64,000 nucleotides of DNA, taken from assembly GCA_934278995.1 (NCBI GenBank), contig CAKQWM010000008.1:31912-95911 (forward strand). The letters are read 5' to 3'. The notes below the pieces were generated by a model. That model worked only from the letters and a program-made list of their open reading frames with translations, ran no database searches and was not told the origin of the DNA. Below are positions 24,366-32,108 of this stretch, piece by piece. The stretch is from an uncultured Clostridia bacterium. GTDB lineage: Bacteria; Bacillota; Clostridia; Christensenellales; Borkfalkiaceae. The position numbers and the translations under genes are program-made. Position 1 is the first letter of the stretch. Every line of letters begins with the position of its first letter.

Positions 24366-26180
24366 CCTATGCGTTTTTGCCCATTCCTTCATACGAAGTT
24401 CTTTCGACAAAATTTTCTTTCTCAGACGAATATTTTTAGGGGTAATTTCCAAAAGTTCGTCGTCCGCGATGAATTCCATGCATTGTTCAAGACTAAGCGT
24501 AGTTGGCGGGGTAAGTTTTAAAGCGTCCTCGCTACCGCTCGCGCGGTTATTCGTCAGATGTTTTTGTTTACAAACGTTGACGGCAAGGTCGTCCTCGCGT
24601 GAGTTTTCGCCCACTATCATACCTTCATAAACGTTTAAACCGGGACCGACGAACAGGGTACAACGTTCCTGCGCGTTAAACAGCCCGTACTGAGTGGTAA
24701 CGCCCGTCTCGAATACTACCAAACTTCCGCGCGTTCTTTCCTGAATGTCGCCTTTATATTCTTCGTAACCCGAAAAAACGTGGCTCATAACGCCGAAGCC
24801 CTTAGTATCGGTTAAAAGTTCAGACCTGTAACCGATAAGACAGCGCGACGGAATTTTAAATTCGAGTTTGGTTTCCCCGCTCGGGTTAATGCTCATATTC
24901 TGAAGTTCGCCCTTTCTTGCGCCGATTTTATTCATTACAGCGCCTACGAATTCGTCGGGAACCTCTATAACGAGATCCTCCATAGGTTCACAGCATCTGC
25001 CGTTTATTTCCTTATAAATAACTTTGGGGCGGGAAACCTGAAATTCGTAGCCCTCTCTGCGCATATTCTCGATAAGCACCGAAAGATGAAGTTCGCCTCT
25101 GCCGTAAACTTTAAAGGTATCTGCGGACTCGGTTTCCTCGATTCTCATCGAAACGTTCGTTTCCACTTCTTTAAAAAGCCTTGCTCTTAAGTGGCGGGAA
25201 GTAACGTATTTACCTTCCTTCCCCGCAAACGGGCTGTTATTCACCATAAACATCATGGAAATGGTGGGTTCGTCTATCGCAACGAAGGGTAAGGCTTCGG
25301 GGTAATCGACATCGCAAACGGTTTCGCCGATGTTTAATTTTTCCGAGCATATCACGGCGACGATATCGCCGATTTTGCCTAAGGGTACTTCCGTTCTTTT
25401 AAGTCCTTCGAACTGATAAAGGAATGAAACCTTCGCTCTCACCACGCTGCCGTCCGTTCTGCATATAGAAACGGGTTGATTTTGTTTTAAAGTTCCGCGT
25501 ATTATTTTTCCCACGCCTATACGACCTACGTATTCGTCGTAATCGATGTTGGAAATCATAAGTTGAAGGGGTTCGGTATCGGAACCTTCCGGGCAAGGTA
25601 TTTCTTCTAAAATCGTATCGAAAACAGGCGTTATATCCGTTCTCGGAGCGTCAAGACTTAACGCCGCCCATCCTTGTTTTGCCGAAGCGTAAAGGGTTTT
25701 AAAATTAAGTTGATCGTCGTTTGCGCCAAGATCCAGAAACAAATCCACTATTCCGTCGAGGGTAACGTCCGTATCCCCGCCTTTATCTACTTTGTTTATG
25801 ACTACGATCGGTTTTTTGTTAAGGTTAAGCGCCTTTTTCAAAACGAATCTTGTCTGAGGCATACAGCCTTCGACGGCGTCAACCAAAAGCAACACGCCGT
25901 CCACCATAGACAAAATGCGTTCTACTTCTCCGCCGAAGTCGGCGTGACCGGGGGTGTCGATAATGTTAATTTTTACGCCTTTATAATGTACCGAGGTGTT
26001 TTTTGCCAGAATAGTAATGCCTCTTTCGCGTTCGATATCGTTCGAGTCCATAACTCTTTCCTGAACGACTTCGTTCGTGCGGAAGATATGGCTCTGTTTT
26101 AAAAGTTGATCGACGAGCGTCGTTTTGCCGTGATCGACGTGGGCGATAATCGCTATATTTCGTATATCTTCTCTTTTCAT
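24363..26180 (-). CDS. typA: Ribosome-associated GTPase TypA/BipA
   Basis: A 605-residue translational GTPase of the EF-G family, acting on ribosomes, often in stress and assembly. G1 is AHVDHGKTTLVDQLL, G2 lies in RGITILAKN, G3 is DTPGHADF and G4 VINKVDK. The C-terminal domain includes MSHVFSGYEEYKGDI. Length is normal. It starts after GAGGAT and is alone on the minus strand among plus genes, with a consensus promoter upstream and a terminator downstream. Confidence 0.97.
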   Translation of the reverse strand: MKREDIRNIAIIAHVDHGKTTLVDQLLKQSHIFRTNEVVQERVMDSNDIERERGITILAKNTSVHYKGVKINIIDTPGHADFGGEVERILSMVDGVLLLVDAVEGCMPQTRFVLKKALNLNKKPIVVINKVDKGGDTDVTLDGIVDLFLDLGANDDQLNFKTLYASAKQGWAALSLDAPRTDITPVFDTILEEIPCPEGSDTEPLQLMISNIDYDEYVGRIGVGKIIRGTLKQNQPVSICRTDGSVVRAKVSFLYQFEGLKRTEVPLGKIGDIVAVICSEKLNIGETVCDVDYPEALPFVAIDEPTISMMFMVNNSPFAGKEGKYVTSRHLRARLFKEVETNVSMRIEETESADTFKVYGRGELHLSVLIENMRREGYEFQVSRPKVIYKEINGRCCEPMEDLVIEVPDEFVGAVMNKIGARKGELQNMSINPSGETKLEFKIPSRCLIGYRSELLTDTKGFGVMSHVFSGYEEYKGDIQERTRGSLVVFETGVTTQYGLFNAQERCTLFVGPGLNVYEGMIVGENSREDDLAVNVCKQKHLTNNRASGSEDALKLTPPTTLSLEQCMEFIADDELLEITPKNIRLRKKILSKELRMKEWAKTHR

Positions 26181-26218
26181 AAAATCCTCGTAATCTGATA
26201 GGTCTGAAAACGAAAAAA

Positions 26219-26248
26219 ATTATAACTTAATTTCACGCCTTTTGTCAA
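26219..26248 (-). promoter_or_regulatory. typA promoter
   Basis: Minus-strand TTGACA (26243-26248), 18 bases, TATAAT (26219-26224): both hexamers match consensus. The leader would be about 35 bases. Confidence 0.85.
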
Positions 26249-26297
26249 ATAATACTGTTACGGGTGACAAAAAAAGTAGCCTTTATCGTAAAAAAAA

Positions 26298-26326
26298 TGG
26301 ACAAAAAAGCGTTTTTATGTTATATT
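26298..26326 (+). promoter_or_regulatory. Promoter of the ABC exporter gene
   Basis: TGGACA (26298-26303), 17 bases, TATATT (26321-26326) with an upstream TG (extended -10). It diverges from the typA promoter. Confidence 0.6.
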
Positions 26327-26367
26327 GAAGTAAGTAATGATTTTTTATGGAATAAATACGGTGAAAA

Positions 26368-28191
26368 ATGACTAAAAACGAAAATACGAAAAAATATTCC
26401 GCCGTAAAACTCATAGGTGAGTTTTCAAAATATTACAAACCACACTTAGGTTTGTTTATATTCGATTTAAGTTGCGCCTTTTTGATGACTATTTGCAATC
26501 TCGTTTATCCCACCATTGCAAGAAGCATAATAAACGTTTACGCTCCAAATAAACTCGTAAACGACATTATATTGTGGTCGGGCGTATTACTGTCTATTTT
26601 TATAATAAAGGCGGTTTTAAACTATTGCGTAACTTACTGGGGGCATACGGTAGGCGTAAGGATACAGGGCGATATGCGCCTTACTTTGTTTTCCCATCTT
26701 GAAAAGTTGCCGTTTTCTTACTATGACGAAACAAAAGTCGGCTCGATAATGTCGAGGGTAACCAACGACCTTTTTGAAATTTCCGAACTTGCGCATCACG
26801 GTCCCGAAGATTTGTTTTTATCGGTACTCGCCATAATAGGTTCGCTTGTTATGATAACGACAATTAACCCGTGGCTCGCTCTTATAGTTTTCCTGTTGCT
26901 TCCGCCCATGTTTCTGGTCGTAATAAAGTTGCGTAAGCAGATGCGTTCGACCTTTACCGAGGGAAGGGAAAAGACCGCCGCGATAAACGCGAGCGTCGAA
27001 AGTTCTCTGTCCGGTATCAGGGTATCCAAGTCTTATACCGCGGAAGATCACGAAATCGAAAAATTCAACGAAAAAAACGAAGAGTATAAAAGCGTAAGAA
27101 AGAAAAACTACAAGTTAATGGGTAAATTCCATACGGGCATGACCTTTTGCATGGATATTTTATACCTCGCAACTTTAGTCGCCGGCGGATTATTTTACAG
27201 TTTCGATCTTATCGACGTCGGGGATATGACGGCTTATATTTTGTACGTTTCGATGCTTCTGAACCCCATTCGTACGTTCGTAAATCTTTTCGAACAGATA
27301 GAAGAAGGTTTGACGGGCTTCGCAAGGTTTTCCGAAATTATGCAAATCGCGCCCGAAAAAGACGCGATAAATCCGATTAAAATCGATAAACTCAACGGCG
27401 ATATCGTTTTCGACCACGTAACTTTTACCTACCGTAAAGACTTAAATAAAAACGCCGCCGACAAGAACGCTACAGAAACGAAAACGCCGAGCGAAATTAC
27501 CGTAACGAAAAACGTTATAGACGATTTGTCGCTTAAAATTAAGCAGGGCGAAACGGTTGCTCTCGTCGGACCTTCCGGCGGAGGAAAAACCACTCTTTGC
27601 AATCTCATACCGCGTTTTTACGATATCGATAAAGGCGCAATTTACATCGACGGCATCGATATAAACAAAATTGCTTTAAAAGATCTGAGAAGAAATATCG
27701 GAATAGTTCAGCAGGACGTATTTTTATACGGCGGTACCGTCAAAGAAAATATCGCGTACGGTAATCTCGACGCAACCGACGAAGAAATTATCGCCGCGGC
27801 GAAACTTGCCAACATTCACGATTTTATTTGCGCTCTTCCCGAAGGCTACGACACCTACGTCGGGGAAAGGGGAGTCAAACTTTCCGGCGGACAAAAACAA
27901 AGAGTATCTATTGCAAGAGCGTTTTTGAAAAATCCGCCGATTCTTATTTTGGACGAGGCTACGAGCGCGCTCGATAACGTTACAGAACTTCAGATTCAGG
28001 AAAGTCTTGAAAAGTTGTCTAAAGGCAGAACCACCATAGTCGTCGCGCACAGGCTTTCAACCATTAAAAACGCCGACGAAATTATAGTAATCGACGAAAA
28101 CGGCGTTGAAGAAAGAGGCAGTCACAGCGAATTGCTAAATAAAGAAAACGGCGTTTATAAAGACCTTTACGAAAGAGGGTTAAGAACTTAA
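26368..28191 (+). CDS. ABC exporter, fused membrane and ATPase domains (MsbA/LmrA type)
   Basis: A 607-residue half-transporter likely working as a dimer. Residues about 15-310 form a six-helix exporter domain. The ATPase domain has Walker A GPSGGGKTT near residues 398-406, Q-loop VQQDVFLYGG, signature LSGGQKQR, Walker B ILILDEAT and H-loop VVAHRL. A short polar insertion (about 360-380) joins the two parts. Substrate cannot be told from sequence; multidrug or lipid export is usual in the family. GNAT follows at the next base, suggesting one operon. Confidence 0.93.
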   Translation: MTKNENTKKYSAVKLIGEFSKYYKPHLGLFIFDLSCAFLMTICNLVYPTIARSIINVYAPNKLVNDIILWSGVLLSIFIIKAVLNYCVTYWGHTVGVRIQGDMRLTLFSHLEKLPFSYYDETKVGSIMSRVTNDLFEISELAHHGPEDLFLSVLAIIGSLVMITTINPWLALIVFLLLPPMFLVVIKLRKQMRSTFTEGREKTAAINASVESSLSGIRVSKSYTAEDHEIEKFNEKNEEYKSVRKKNYKLMGKFHTGMTFCMDILYLATLVAGGLFYSFDLIDVGDMTAYILYVSMLLNPIRTFVNLFEQIEEGLTGFARFSEIMQIAPEKDAINPIKIDKLNGDIVFDHVTFTYRKDLNKNAADKNATETKTPSEITVTKNVIDDLSLKIKQGETVALVGPSGGGKTTLCNLIPRFYDIDKGAIYIDGIDINKIALKDLRRNIGIVQQDVFLYGGTVKENIAYGNLDATDEEIIAAAKLANIHDFICALPEGYDTYVGERGVKLSGGQKQRVSIARAFLKNPPILILDEATSALDNVTELQIQESLEKLSKGRTTIVVAHRLSTIKNADEIIVIDENGVEERGSHSELLNKENGVYKDLYERGLRT

Positions 28192-28899
28192 ATGTTAACT
28201 AAAACTGAGGCTATAAGCCTGTTATCCGAAGATTTTGATAAAAACGTAGGCTTAATTCAAGTATTAAAACACGAAGATAACGCCGATCTTCTTTACGCCG
28301 ATTACGACGGTGTCGCCGTCAGAAACGGCGACGGTCTGATACTTATATCCGTCAATAAACCTTCTGCAAAAGATAAAATAAGCGCCGTTATAAACCAAGC
28401 CTTTTGTCTTATGAGTACGGACGAAGACTTAGCGATTTGTTTGCGGAAAAAGTTCAAAATCGAGGGTTTAAAAAAATGTTATCAGGCTTTTTGGGCAAAT
28501 AGCGAAAAAATCGCGGAAAATCCCGATATAACGATTGACAAATTACTTGCCACCGATTATAATATAAAGGCTGTTTTGGATAACTATCGTTTACCCATGA
28601 CTTATGGCGAGGTAAAAACCGCTATAGAAAAAAGAGGAATGTTCGGCGCTTACGTTGACGGAAGCCTCGCGGGTTTTATAGGGATACACAGCGAACTATC
28701 AATGGGTATGCTTGAAGTATTTCCCGAATATCGCAAGCGCGGTATAGGATCTTCGCTACTTAAAAAAGATATAAATTATTGTTTGAGTAATGGCGTTACG
28801 CCGTTTTGCCACGTAGTTTACGGAAACGAAAATTCATATCGTTTATGCAGTAAAATCGGGTTAAAGTTTTACGACGGTTTTGTCTTTTGGGTAGGCTGA
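28192..28899 (+). CDS. GNAT-family acetyltransferase
   Basis: A 235-residue protein whose C-terminal third is a GNAT domain: LEVFPEYRKRGIGSSLLKK is the acetyl-CoA-binding motif A and GNENSYRLCSKIGLKFYDGF is motif B. The first half is a less recognisable N-terminal domain. The ATG directly follows the stop of the exporter gene. The substrate is unknown; pairing with an exporter could reflect resistance or modification of an exported compound, which is only conjecture. Confidence 0.85.
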   Translation: MLTKTEAISLLSEDFDKNVGLIQVLKHEDNADLLYADYDGVAVRNGDGLILISVNKPSAKDKISAVINQAFCLMSTDEDLAICLRKKFKIEGLKKCYQAFWANSEKIAENPDITIDKLLATDYNIKAVLDNYRLPMTYGEVKTAIEKRGMFGAYVDGSLAGFIGIHSELSMGMLEVFPEYRKRGIGSSLLKKDINYCLSNGVTPFCHVVYGNENSYRLCSKIGLKFYDGFVFWVG

Positions 28900-28942
28900 A
28901 TATAGGGCTATAAGCCGATTTTCGCAGTTTTTAATTATTTTT

Positions 28943-28966
28943 GCGGTAAATATTTTACCGCTTTCC
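28943..28966 (+). terminator. Hairpin between the GNAT gene and tRNA-Pro
   Basis: GCGGTAAA-TAT-TTTACCGC (28943-28961) is followed by TTTCC and ends four bases before tRNA-Pro. The T-run is short, so it may be a weak terminator or a processing signal if the tRNA is cotranscribed. Confidence 0.45.
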
Positions 28967-29042
28967 GAGGTGTAGCGCAGTTTGGTAGCGCGCTTGGTTC
29001 GGGACCAAGAGGTCGTGAGTTCGAGTCTCGTCACCTCGACCA
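28966..29042 (+). tRNA. tRNA-Pro (anticodon CGG)
   Basis: Complete cloverleaf: acceptor CGAGGTG pairs with CACCTCG, the D arm contains AGTTTGGTAGCGC, the anticodon stem CTTGG/CCAAG flanks the loop TTCGGGA with anticodon CGG, the T arm has GTTCGAGTC, and the 3' CCA is encoded. No separate promoter is obvious upstream. Confidence 0.97.
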
Positions 29043-29045
29043 TAC

Positions 29046-29078
29046 AAAAAAGCACGGCGTTTTCGCCGTGCTTTTTTG
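29046..29078 (+). terminator. Terminator of tRNA-Pro
   Basis: AAAAAGCACGGCG and CGCCGTGCTTTTTT form a stem around a TTTT loop just after the tRNA CCA end. Confidence 0.9.
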
Positions 29079-29396
29079 TTTTACGCGGTGTTTTTTGTTT
29101 TTTTTTGTGCTTACTTTTTTTGTTGATTTTTTTTAATCGGTGTAATTTTTATTTGATAAATAGAATAGCGAACGAACTCGTCCCGAACCAAGCAAAAAAA
29201 CGAGGACACACTATATCGAATTAATATATATTATTCTGAGAATAAATTAAAATTATTTGTTAATAACGATACAGTATATTAAAAAAACAAAATATTTTGA
29301 CCAGTAAGATATAGTATCAAAAAAAACGAAGTCTTTTTAATAAAGATATAAAAAATCGTATTCCGACGTAAGATTATATTTTAATCAAAAATACAA
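29079..29396. other. AT-rich spacer without a supported gene
   Basis: About 320 bases of very AT-rich DNA between tRNA-Pro and the ROK gene. Apart from the promoter that follows I see no gene, hairpin or repeat I would support. Confidence 0.7.
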
Positions 29397-29425
29397 TTGC
29401 AAATATTTTGTTGCCGTGCTATAAT
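29397..29425 (+). promoter_or_regulatory. Promoter of the ROK kinase gene
   Basis: TTGCAA (29397-29402), 17 bases, TATAAT (29420-29425) preceded by TGC (extended -10), about 55 bases before the ATG. Confidence 0.8.
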
Positions 29426-29480
29426 ACAGATGAAAAGCACTAAGACTTATATTTATCACAAATAAACGAGGAGACTATTT

Positions 29481-30440
29481 ATGAAATATTTTGCCGGTCT
29501 TGATCTTGGCGGAACTTTCGTCAAAGGCGCAATTATAGACGAAAAAGGGAATATGCTTGCAAAAGACAAAATTCCGACGGGTAAGGAAAGACCGTATCAG
29601 GCTATCTGTAAAGATATGGCTAAGCTCGTCGTAAAACTTCAGCAAAAAAGCGGAGTTAAAGTTTCCGCTATAGGGGTAGGCTCGCCGGGCGCGGTTGACA
29701 GTCGGAACGGTATAGTTGTCTATAACGGCAATCTTGGGTTTCGCAACGCGGAAATTTGCAAAGAAATCCATAAATATATAAACGTTCCCGTCTTTATAGC
29801 AAACGACGCCAACGTCGCCGCCTTGGGCGAACAATATTACGGCTCGGAAAATCCTTGCGCTAACGTAATTTTCATTACGCTCGGCACGGGCGTCGGCGGA
29901 GGAATTATTATAGACGGAAAACTTTTCGAGGGTTTTAAATCGGTCGGCGCCGAAATCGGACACGGTGTAATACGAATGGGTGGCGAGCAATGCACGTGCG
30001 GAAGAAAAGGTTGTTTTGAAACCTACGCTTCGGCAACCGCGCTTATCCGTCAGACAAAAAAGGCGATGCTTAAAAACAAAGAAAGTAAACTTTGGCAAAT
30101 CGTCTGCGGAGATTTAGACAAAGTTGACGGCAAAACTGCTTTCGACGGCGTGATTGCCCGCGACAAAACGGCTGAAAGGGTAGTTAACAAATACGTAAAA
30201 TATCTTTCGGAAGGCGTTTTGAATCTGTGTAACGAATTTCGCCCCGAACTCGTAATTATCGGCGGTGGGGTTTCTGGCGCAGGCGATTTGATTTTGAAAC
30301 CGCTTAAAAAACTCGTAGAAAAGCACATATTCGGCGGTACCGAATACGCGCCTATTAAACTCGAAATAGCAAAACTCGGCAACGACGCGGGCGTTTACGG
30401 CGCCGTAAGGCTTGCCGAAATGCGTTCTAAAAATCTTTAA
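29481..30440 (+). CDS. ROK-family sugar kinase, probable glucokinase
   Basis: A 319-residue ROK protein. The ATP-binding LDLGGTFVKGAI opens the fold, ANDANVAALGE and TLGTGVGGGIIIDG follow, and CTCGRKGCFE is the ROK zinc motif. GAEIGHG contains the usual sugar-binding and catalytic neighbourhood. There is no N-terminal helix-turn-helix, so it is a kinase rather than an Xyl/NagC-type repressor. Glucose is the commonest substrate of enzymes of this size in Clostridia, but ManNAc or fructose cannot be excluded. A GAGGAGA site precedes the ATG. Confidence 0.92.
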   Translation: MKYFAGLDLGGTFVKGAIIDEKGNMLAKDKIPTGKERPYQAICKDMAKLVVKLQQKSGVKVSAIGVGSPGAVDSRNGIVVYNGNLGFRNAEICKEIHKYINVPVFIANDANVAALGEQYYGSENPCANVIFITLGTGVGGGIIIDGKLFEGFKSVGAEIGHGVIRMGGEQCTCGRKGCFETYASATALIRQTKKAMLKNKESKLWQIVCGDLDKVDGKTAFDGVIARDKTAERVVNKYVKYLSEGVLNLCNEFRPELVIIGGGVSGAGDLILKPLKKLVEKHIFGGTEYAPIKLEIAKLGNDAGVYGAVRLAEMRSKNL

Positions 30441-30517
30441 AAATAAGCCTATAGGTCGATTATTCACGTTTTTCTTGATTGCGCATCGTTTTAGACGGTG
30501 CAAAAAAACGTTTAAAA

Positions 30518-30553
30518 AAGACAAAAAAAAGACCGCTACAAAGTAGCGATCTT
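30518..30553 (-). terminator. Terminator of tRNA-Leu
   Basis: On the minus strand GATCGCTAC-TTT-GTAGCGGTC followed by eight T, immediately downstream of the tRNA. Confidence 0.9.
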
Positions 30554-30554
30554 C

Positions 30555-30638
30555 TGGTGTCGAGGATGAGACTTGAACTCACACGGGTTAACCATACGCC
30601 CCTCAAACGTACGCGTCTGCCGATTCCGCCACCCCGAC
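30555..30638 (-). tRNA. tRNA-Leu (anticodon GAG)
   Basis: Class II tRNA of 84 bases on the minus strand: acceptor GTCGGGG/CCTCGAC, D arm GGCGGAATCGGCAGAC, anticodon loop TTGAGGG in a TACGT/GCGTA stem giving GAG, a variable arm, T arm with GTTCAAGTC and encoded CCA. It overlaps no gene and lies convergent to the ROK kinase. Confidence 0.97.
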
Positions 30639-30668
30639 GAAATTGCTTATTTCTCAACAAGCGTTACT

Positions 30669-30697
30669 ATTTTACTATTTATTTAACTTCTTGTCAA
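30669..30697 (-). promoter_or_regulatory. Promoter of tRNA-Leu
   Basis: Minus-strand TTGACA (30692-30697), 17 bases, TAAAAT (30669-30674), placed about 30 bases before the tRNA. Confidence 0.85.
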
Positions 30698-30770
30698 CGA
30701 TTTTTCGCTAATATACGAGATTATTTTTACATTTGCGATAAAGAAGTCGTTAAAACTTATAAGGCAGTTT

Positions 30771-31148
30771 ATGGAAAATACTAAATTACAATTACAAAAC
30801 GAACAAAACGTCGAAAAAAAGGACTTTATTGACGATAAACAGTGGATTTATGAAAACGACTTAAACCCTCCCGTTTCAGACTGCGTTAAAAACTCTGCTT
30901 GCTACGGCGTTTATGAGGATCAAAACAAACGCGCGCGAACTTATTTTATAATAAGTTTAATAGGAATGCTTTTGTCCGTTCTTGTTTTTCCCGGAATAAT
31001 TCTGTCGGCGATAGGTTATATCGGCTCGCTTACGGGCTTAAGAAGGTTTTCCGACAAAGCCTACGTCCGGGGGATTTGGACGGGCGCGCTTGGCATGGGA
31101 TTGAATCTTTTTATGCTTTTCGGCTTTATAATTTTCGCAATATCATAG
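30771..31148 (+). CDS. Small predicted membrane protein, function unknown
   Basis: A 125-residue protein: a polar N-terminal 55 residues, then two to three hydrophobic segments (about 60-82 and 95-123, with a glycine-rich turn between). It resembles small DUF4190-like membrane proteins in layout but I do not recognise a family. ATAAGGCAG precedes the ATG at a usable distance. No functional link to the adjacent tRNA or the next genes is visible. Confidence 0.7.
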   Translation: MENTKLQLQNEQNVEKKDFIDDKQWIYENDLNPPVSDCVKNSACYGVYEDQNKRARTYFIISLIGMLLSVLVFPGIILSAIGYIGSLTGLRRFSDKAYVRGIWTGALGMGLNLFMLFGFIIFAIS

Positions 31149-31224
31149 CGTCCTCGCTTTTCGATGGTTTTACGCATATAAAAATATAAATAAAACCCTT
31201 GTTTTCAGACATACTAATACGGTA

Positions 31225-31605
31225 ATGTTGGACGAAAGAACGAGCGTTTTATTAAACGTAATAAATAAAATCTGCTCGTCGGGAAGTTACAGCGTCGTAT
31301 CTTCCGACGAGCTTATTTTAAAGTTTCCCGAAAAATTCGGAGCGGATTCCGATCTTATAAGGCAAATGATAATTACTTTGTCGCAAAAAGGCTACGTAAG
31401 TATCAGATACGACCGCGACGGAGAGTTTTGTCTTGCGCCGACGCCAAAGGGAAGACTATATTTCGAGTCCGAAGGCGAAAAGGTAAATAAAAACAAAAAT
31501 CGGTCGATAACCGACCTATTGCCCTACTTTTTTAATTTTTTATCTATTTTTTCGGCAATAGTCGCGGCTTTTTTGGTTCTTAAAACGGCAGGTATATTAT
31601 GTTAA
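31225..31605 (+). CDS. Winged-helix-like protein with C-terminal membrane helix (first of pair)
   Basis: A 126-residue protein. Residues about 1-80 look like a compact winged-helix fold (helices around LLNVINKICS and DLIRQMIITLSQKGYVSI, wing around RYDRDGEFCLAPTPKG). A linker rich in Lys and Asn follows, then a membrane helix at about 101-123. The next gene overlaps it by seven bases and has the same plan, so the two are probably an operon and perhaps interacting paralogues. The fold assignment is by eye; no family is recognised. Confidence 0.7.
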   Translation: MLDERTSVLLNVINKICSSGSYSVVSSDELILKFPEKFGADSDLIRQMIITLSQKGYVSIRYDRDGEFCLAPTPKGRLYFESEGEKVNKNKNRSITDLLPYFFNFLSIFSAIVAAFLVLKTAGILC

Positions 31606-31955
31606 ACAGAATCGAAAAATCGGTAATGGACGTAATATACGAAAAGTGCGCCGATAAAGGCTCGTGTCTGATTTCCGCAGAAGAAATCGACGCTAAACTT
31701 AAACATAAGACGCTCGGTGTAAAAAAAATCAACGCGATATTGAATTCATTGTCGCTCGATAACTATTTTGAATTGTTACCCTGCAAAAAAAACGGCGCCG
31801 ATATTTTTTGCGTTAATTTATTAACCAACGGTTATTCCTATAAAAGAGAGGCGCGCCGTCGCTCGCGCGATATTTTAAACAAAATCTTTTTTGCCGTTTT
31901 AACAGCGCTCGTAACCTTTGCCGTCGGAAAACTGTTGCTTTATATTTTTCGATGA
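31599..31955 (+). CDS. Winged-helix-like protein with C-terminal membrane helix (second of pair)
   Basis: A 118-residue protein with a likely winged-helix N-terminal part (SVMDVIYEKCADKGSCLISA and VKKINAILNSLSLDNYFEL), a very basic stretch (REARRRSRD) and a C-terminal membrane helix at about 96-115. Architecture matches the preceding protein although residues differ. A basic patch before the helix suggests the soluble part is cytoplasmic. Function unknown. Confidence 0.7.
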   Translation: MLNRIEKSVMDVIYEKCADKGSCLISAEEIDAKLKHKTLGVKKINAILNSLSLDNYFELLPCKKNGADIFCVNLLTNGYSYKREARRRSRDILNKIFFAVLTALVTFAVGKLLLYIFR

Positions 31956-31992
31956 AAATTTTTATATCTTTTTAAAATCTACATTAAAACGC

Positions 31993-32021
31993 TTTAAAAG
32001 GTAATCGGCGTGTGCTATAAT
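31993..32021 (+). promoter_or_regulatory. Probable uvrB promoter
   Basis: TATAAT at 32016-32021 with TGC before it (extended -10); the -35 position holds a weak TTTAAA (31993-31998). No clear LexA/SOS box was recognised nearby. Confidence 0.6.
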
Positions 32022-32108
32022 ATAGAATATATGTTCGCATTTGATTGCGTATTAGCAAGATGATAGTATAACGAGCGTATAATTCTATCGATAAAGTGAC
32101 GGTGTCTG

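Noticed and set aside
24199..24630. Plus-strand frame with repeated YLRADI units
   Set aside because: Created by the 18-bp tandem repeats and the antisense of typA; typA is unmistakable on the other strand.
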